A model generated the notes under the pieces. It did no database searches and was not told the origin of the DNA. It saw only the letters and a program-made list of their open reading frames with translations. From NCBI RefSeq assembly GCF_000175215.2, contig NC_014816.1, positions 488,501 to 552,500 on the forward strand: DNA of 64,000 nt, in the 5' to 3' direction. Positions 59,942 to 64,000 of the stretch are shown here, piece after piece (positions within the stretch are counted from its first letter, which is position 1; every line of letters begins with the position of its first letter). The stretch comes from Asticcacaulis excentricus CB 48 (lineage in GTDB: Bacteria; Pseudomonadota; Alphaproteobacteria; Caulobacterales; Caulobacteraceae). The position numbers were made by a program, and so were the translations under genes.

Positions 59942-61216
59942 CTAGTTCTTGCCATTCCCCGACACGTAATAGGTCGCGGTATTGCCAATGGCACGGCTGG
60001 TCGAGACAATGGCCCGGCCCGATCCGCCGATGGTCGTTGTTGTCGAAGCCGACACGTTGGCATTGTTGACCTGAGAGTTGCGCACGGTCATGTCCGCTTC
60101 GCATTCGGCACAGGCATAGGCATAGGCCGAGTTGCCCGTCGCTTCGGCGGTGACATAGGCGTCATAACCCGTATGACCTTCAAAGCTCGCTTGAACGTCG
60201 ATCGGACCGTCGTTGAACTGCTCGGTATTGATGTTCACGTACTTGTCGCCGTTACCTGCGGTCAGGCTGTTGCCGACGCCGGTCGCGGTGGAGTGCATCT
60301 CACCATATTCATACCCGGTCAGAACGCTCATCGACTGCACCTGACCGCCATTGGCCTGACGCGTGTCGGTGACCAGCGAACCGCCCGTATTGTAGAGCGT
60401 CACTGTGTTGGCGGCGGCGTCCGACTGCGTGGCCATGTGCCAGGCATTGCCCGCATTGGCCGAGACGTAAGATTCCGTGCGTCCGCTCGAGTCCTGTGTG
60501 ACCGTATGCTCCTGCGAGCCGCGATCGGTAGAGTTCGAAGCGTAGTAGTTGTTCATCGCCGAGGCGGTGTACAGGTTCGGTGAGGGCGAATAGTGCAGCA
60601 CCACGCCGGTGCGGGCACGCGCTTCGGCATCGGACTGCTGATGCGCGGTCGATTCCAGACGGCCATTCGTCACCTCATAGGCCTGATGGTTGGTGACCGC
60701 GACCGTGTTGATCTCACCTGACTCATAGATAGAGTTGTTGGGTGAGTTGACCTGCGTATCGGCGTGGACATTGACCGCATCGACATACTGCTGGGTATTG
60801 GCCACCAGCTTGCCGTCTGTGGTCGTGCCCGCGCCGTAATTTCCGACGGCCTGCGTCGTCATATAAAGCGGCGTGCCCAGCGATTTACGGTAATCTTCAG
60901 GAGCTGCCGTGCCGTTGACCGTAGCCGTGGCCGTGACATTGCCCTGAAGCACCTGAACAGAGGTCAGCTTCGCATCGACCTGTTCATTGCCGGCCGTCAC
61001 CGCATTGCCGTGGCCCGACGTCTCGACCTTGAGAAGGTCGTAGTTTTCAACCACGTTCAGGGTCTGAGCGGAGAAAATGTCGCCGGTCTGCACCTGATCA
61101 TTGGTGATGTCGAGCCCGCCCGAAGACGGTGTCGTCGTCTGACTAGTAGCGGCCGTCGCCAGAGTTGCGGTTGCGAGTATTGTGCCAACGGCTAGGATCT
61201 TCGCGCGTACCCGCAT
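59942..61216 (-). CDS. hfaD: HfaD, holdfast attachment protein
   Basis: Protein of 424 residues, secreted (signal peptide MRVRAKILAVGTILATATLA). The mature part is Asn/Thr/Ser/Ala-rich with repeated A-x-GN and TAT-type motifs (TTQAVGN, STATGVGN, TAEATGNS, STSRAIGN), suggesting a beta-helix or fibre-like structure. By order (after hfaA and hfaB) and length it is HfaD, which with HfaA and HfaB anchors the holdfast polysaccharide to the cell surface in Caulobacter. Its start at 61216 overlaps the hfaB end by 74 bases, with TGGAG upstream. Confidence 0.85.
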   Translation of the reverse strand: MRVRAKILAVGTILATATLATAATSQTTTPSSGGLDITNDQVQTGDIFSAQTLNVVENYDLLKVETSGHGNAVTAGNEQVDAKLTSVQVLQGNVTATATVNGTAAPEDYRKSLGTPLYMTTQAVGNYGAGTTTDGKLVANTQQYVDAVNVHADTQVNSPNNSIYESGEINTVAVTNHQAYEVTNGRLESTAHQQSDAEARARTGVVLHYSPSPNLYTASAMNNYYASNSTDRGSQEHTVTQDSSGRTESYVSANAGNAWHMATQSDAAANTVTLYNTGGSLVTDTRQANGGQVQSMSVLTGYEYGEMHSTATGVGNSLTAGNGDKYVNINTEQFNDGPIDVQASFEGHTGYDAYVTAEATGNSAYAYACAECEADMTVRNSQVNNANVSASTTTTIGGSGRAIVSTSRAIGNTATYYVSGNGKN

Positions 61217-62177
61217 TGTTGGTCTCCAGATTGTTATAGGCCGGGGTGTAGCCGCCGGTCTTGCCCAGCGTGGCGTCGTTGAGGAAGTCGTCCTTGGGGT
61301 TCAGGCAGATTTCGGGGCCTTGCACCCCATAGAGGTTGGCCATGAATTCCAGCGTGGCGCGTTCAATCAGGGCACGCACGGCCAGTTGCATGGGCTCAAG
61401 CCCGCCTTCGCCCGCCGAAACGTCGAAGATGTTACCGTTGAAGAAGTCGAACACGCCGGCCTTGATTTCGCGGCCGATGATCTGCTTCTGGTAAGAGATG
61501 ACATCCACCACTTCCAGTGTGCGGGTATCGACCAGACGCAGGTCGAGCGCGACATTCATCACATAGAGACGGCCATTGACGATGCCCTTGGTATCGCGAG
61601 CGTCAGCGTCGCCGACATAGGCGTCGATGCCGGAAGAGCGGATATTGTAGTTCAGCTCGGTGATGCCGCCCACGATATGAAAGTCGGAACCGGCGATCTG
61701 ACCCGCCATGATGCGGCGGTATTCGCCAGCTTCGGTCGGGTTGGCGACCTCATTATCGGTGATCAGTTTGTTGTTGGTGTACTTCAGCTCCAGCTCCGAC
61801 ACCGACGTATCGAAACGCTCGACCTGACGCGCGCCGGACTTGGCCAGAGCGGTCATCGCCATCAGCGACGCACCCTGAGTGATCTTGCGACCCCCTTCGT
61901 ATTCTACCTTGCCGGTGTAGTCCGAGATGCGGCCCACCGCCATGCGAGGCGAGGCGAGGCTATGCTTGCGGGCATAGGAGCCGAGGCAGACCAGAGCGTC
62001 CGAATAGGCGGTCGGGTTGGCCGTCACCGGGGCATTGCCAATCGGCTTGGCATAGACGCCAGACGGACCCGCGACCGGCGACACACAGGCCGACAAGGTC
62101 ATGGCGCCCGCCGCCAGAGCGATCAGGCTGAGGCCACGACGCACGCGGCGCGACGATTTCTTCGTATCAGAAGCCAT
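61143..62177 (-). CDS. hfaB: HfaB, CsgG-like lipoprotein secretion factor
   Basis: Protein of 344 residues. A lipoprotein signal ends with the lipobox LSAC near residue 31. The body matches the CsgG family (MAVGRISDYTGKVEYEGGRK, ALAKSGARQVERFDTSVSEL, LDLRLVDTRTLEVVDVISY), which builds the outer-membrane pore for curli in E. coli; HfaB does the like for HfaA and HfaD. ATG 62177 has AGGAAA seven bases upstream. It overlaps hfaA by 11 bases and hfaD by 74, so the three are tightly coupled. Confidence 0.92.
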   Translation of the reverse strand: MASDTKKSSRRVRRGLSLIALAAGAMTLSACVSPVAGPSGVYAKPIGNAPVTANPTAYSDALVCLGSYARKHSLASPRMAVGRISDYTGKVEYEGGRKITQGASLMAMTALAKSGARQVERFDTSVSELELKYTNNKLITDNEVANPTEAGEYRRIMAGQIAGSDFHIVGGITELNYNIRSSGIDAYVGDADARDTKGIVNGRLYVMNVALDLRLVDTRTLEVVDVISYQKQIIGREIKAGVFDFFNGNIFDVSAGEGGLEPMQLAVRALIERATLEFMANLYGVQGPEICLNPKDDFLNDATLGKTGGYTPAYNNLETNNAGTREDPSRWHNTRNRNSGDGRY

Positions 62178-62619
62178 TGAGATTTCCTGTAATGTCCGTG
62201 CCAGTGGCACCCGTGGCGGTTTGGTTGCCATTGGTGGCCGTGACGTTGCCGTTGTTGGTCTGGGTCGAATTGACGATGACGGTGTTGTAGTTGCCGTTGA
62301 CGACAACCGAGAGGTTGTTGCCGATGGCGGTGGCCCCACCCACGGCGCCGGCGCCGGAGTAGCTGTCGCCCGCGCCATAGGTCATCGACTTGGAATAGAC
62401 ACTCTGATCGCCGCCGGTGACGATGACGCCATCCAGCAGCACACGGTTGCCATTGGCATCACGCGTCGAAGGGTCGATGGCGCGCTCCTCCTGACCGCGG
62501 GTACGGCCATAGCCGGTTTCAAAGCCGCTTGAGGTCGTACTCATGGTCTGCGCCAAGGCCGGGGCCCCGGTGAGGACGACGAGGCCTGCGGTGGCTGCGG
62601 CTATCTTGTTAAACGCCAT
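62167..62619 (-). CDS. hfaA: HfaA, curlin-like holdfast attachment protein
   Basis: Protein of 150 residues with a signal peptide (about 1-23, APALAQ). The C-terminal half is a curlin-like repeat region (GGATAIGNNLSVVVNGNYNT, then NSTQTNNGNVTATNGNQTAT) of Asn/Gly/Thr type. HfaA forms amyloid-like, stable oligomers on the surface in Caulobacter. CAGGAG is upstream of ATG 62619. First gene of hfaABD. Confidence 0.9.
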   Translation of the reverse strand: MAFNKIAAATAGLVVLTGAPALAQTMSTTSSGFETGYGRTRGQEERAIDPSTRDANGNRVLLDGVIVTGGDQSVYSKSMTYGAGDSYSGAGAVGGATAIGNNLSVVVNGNYNTVIVNSTQTNNGNVTATNGNQTATGATGTDITGNLNGF

Positions 62620-62832
62620 GTTGGGCTCCTGTCAGGCTTGCGCCTTCACTTAAGAGGCGAAAAGCAAATTGGATGCCACTGTGACCGCGAACCTTAAAAA
62701 TTGGGTATATTTTGTCTTGAAAATCGCTAAAGGGTTTCAAAATCAGGGGTTAAGGGCTTCGCAAAGCGCTTTGCGGCTCTATATTTGCGCCTCAACCAGC
62801 CGATGGACGCTGTAGCCGCACAAGGGTTGCCT

Positions 62833-63471
62833 ATGAATGAGACGACAAAAGAGCCGTTTTTCACGGCACCCTGGCCGGCCGTAGTCCTCAGCGGGCTCAT
62901 TTTGGCACTGTTCGCCCTGCAATCTCAATTCGATACAAACGGCGATCTGGTCTATATGCTGGGCCTCAATCCGCGCCTTTTGTGGAAGTACGACACCTAC
63001 TACGCCCTGTTTACCACCTTGTTCCTGCACGGGAGCTGGATACACGCCGGAATGAATGCCGCCCTGGGACTGGCCTTTGCCAGCGGCGTCGCGCGCGTTT
63101 TTGGCACACGTATCGGTGGTGCGGCACTCTTCTATATATACTACCTGTTCTGTGGCGTGCTGGCCGGGGTGGTCTATTGCGCGATCTTCCCGGATCGTAA
63201 CGTCCTTCTGATCGGCGCGTCTGGTGCCATTTCAGGGCTGATGGGGGCGGCCATCCGCATCGGCCCCGGCTATATGCTTCCCTTCACTGACCGCGGGGTG
63301 ATGGGGATGACGATCGCGTGGACCGCTATCAATATCTTGTCGGCCTTCATCAGCATCATTCCGGCCGCGGGCACCATTGCCTGGGAAGTGCACCTGATCG
63401 GTTACGCCATTGGCCTTCTGACCATAGGGGTCTGGATGCGCCTGTTCCGGCCGCGTTTCTTCAGCGCCTAA
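62833..63471 (+). CDS. Rhomboid-family intramembrane serine protease
   Basis: Protein of 212 residues with six membrane helices. The catalytic Ser is in LIGASGAISGLMGAAIR (GxSG), the HGSWIHAGMNAALG motif gives the oxyanion His/Asn region, and the catalytic His is in HLIGYAIGLLTIG. It would cleave membrane helices of substrates, unknown here. The start is ATG at 62833, with AAGGG upstream; in-frame readings from 62785 lack a site. Confidence 0.88.
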   Translation: MNETTKEPFFTAPWPAVVLSGLILALFALQSQFDTNGDLVYMLGLNPRLLWKYDTYYALFTTLFLHGSWIHAGMNAALGLAFASGVARVFGTRIGGAALFYIYYLFCGVLAGVVYCAIFPDRNVLLIGASGAISGLMGAAIRIGPGYMLPFTDRGVMGMTIAWTAINILSAFISIIPAAGTIAWEVHLIGYAIGLLTIGVWMRLFRPRFFSA

Positions 63472-63604
63472 TTTCCCGTAAAGAGACGTCTCACGTAAAA
63501 TTGACATCGGGGTCAAATTAAGGCCTTGCCGTCTTAACGTCTTCGCATAACCCTGCTCTCTTGCTTCGGACACTGGGAGGTCCGGCTATAAAGGGAGAGA
63601 GCCT

Positions 63605-64000
63605 ATGCTGATCAATCAGCTTTTAAACGCCAAAGGGCATCAGGTCTTCACCGTATCCCCCGAAGATACAGTGGCCGCAGTATCCGCCCTTCTACATACG
63701 CGCAAGGTCGGGGCGTTTGTGGTCGCCGACCGTTTGGGGCGTGTCGCCGGCATCGTATCTGAACGCGACATCATAGGGGCGCTGGCGCAAAAGGGGGCTT
63801 TGGCTCTTGATCTGCGGGTTCAGGACATCATGACGACAGATGTGATCGTCGCGCGTCTGGGTGAGACCGTGGACTCTCTCCTTGAGCGCATGACCGACCG
63901 CCGTATCCGCCATCTGCCGGTGATGGAAGGCCCCAAGCTCACGGGCATCGTTTCTATTGGGGATCTGGTCAAGGCGAAGATCGCTCAGGCCGAACACGAG
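63605..64000 (+). CDS. CBS-domain protein, partial at window end
   Basis: The visible 132 residues form a pair of CBS domains: TVAAVSALLHTRKVGAFVVA with GRVAGIVSERDIIGAL, then VQDIMTTDVIVARLGETV with IRHLPVMEGPKLTGIVSIGD. This small, two-CBS protein type is common in alphaproteobacteria and binds adenosyl nucleotides. GGGAGAG precedes ATG 63605. The stop codon lies beyond the window, and little more than ten residues should be missing. Confidence 0.9.
   Translation, partial: MLINQLLNAKGHQVFTVSPEDTVAAVSALLHTRKVGAFVVADRLGRVAGIVSERDIIGALAQKGALALDLRVQDIMTTDVIVARLGETVDSLLERMTDRRIRHLPVMEGPKLTGIVSIGDLVKAKIAQAEHE

Noticed and set aside
59851..60063. N-terminal extension of the M16 protease
   Set aside because: It would put 71 Arg/Pro-rich residues before a clear signal peptide and overlap hfaD; ATG 59850 fits better.
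61182..62180. A 332-residue plus-strand open frame opposite hfaB
   Set aside because: It is the complement shadow of hfaB, with His/Arg-rich composition and no start signal.
62620..62832. A CtrA box upstream of hfaA
   Set aside because: Only a half match (TTAAC then TTTT after seven bases) is visible on the minus strand, too weak to report.
1..64000. tRNA, rRNA, CRISPR arrays, insertion sequences, prophage or an origin
   Set aside because: No cloverleaf-like gene, regular spacer array, transposase frame or phage gene was found by reading.

Overview
The window looks like a stretch of chromosome from a stalked, holdfast-forming alphaproteobacterium of the order Caulobacterales, probably Asticcacaulis or a close relative (inference). 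The reasons are a PodJ-type polar organiser, an hfaA-hfaB-hfaD holdfast attachment operon, a ChvI-ChvG/HprK/EIIA-Man block, an alphaproteobacterial LexA box (GTTC-N7-GTTC) before dinB, a fused double-domain dCTP deaminase, and fairly GC-rich, densely packed genes. I saw no rRNA, tRNA, CRISPR array, insertion sequence or prophage. Both edges cut a gene: an MCP at the left and a CBS-domain protein at the right.

Left part (1-16 kb): two tandem methyl-accepting chemotaxis proteins with nearly identical signalling ends; a conserved hypothetical; the ChvI/ChvG envelope-stress two-component pair followed by HPr kinase and an EIIA of the mannose family, but no HPr gene; ada and an SOS-controlled dinB (DNA repair); then stress and redox genes (two OsmC-like proteins, a PNPOx-like flavin protein, a quinone oxidoreductase, a class II glutamine amidotransferase, PPK2) and a PAS protein.

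Central part (16-43 kb): a secreted Cys/Asn-rich protein, podJ, a TauE/SafE exporter with its TIGR02186 partner, a DinG-like Fe-S helicase, leuA, then chorismate mutase and hisC (amino-acid synthesis), a Rieske oxygenase, a TetR regulator, a HIG1-like protein with a cobalamin adenosyltransferase, etfBA with 3-hydroxybutyryl-CoA dehydrogenase, a DUF418 membrane protein, and a TlpA-like thioredoxin divergent from argH-lipoprotein-lysA. The tlpA and argH start codons share one CATG. After lysA lie an apparently truncated DUF4175/TIGR02302 gene and a frameshifted nuclease remnant.

Right part (43-64 kb): a PP2C-Ser/Thr kinase fusion, a soluble MCP with its sensor-like domain at the C-terminus, apaG, dCTP deaminase, a DUF2158 protein, an envelope-polysaccharide-like cluster (FemAB/CelD-type acetyltransferase, GT2, cupin-like), a small membrane-protein/XRE operon behind an iterated AGGGAA motif, a TraB/GumN protein, argD-argF, an M16 protease, hfaABD, a rhomboid protease and the CBS protein.

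The themes that link genes are polar surface attachment (podJ, hfaABD, possibly the acetyltransferase/GT2/cupin cluster), envelope sensing (chvIG, rhomboid, M16) and amino-acid synthesis (leuA, hisC, argH, lysA, argD, argF). Family assignments come from reading the translated sequences; no database search was run.
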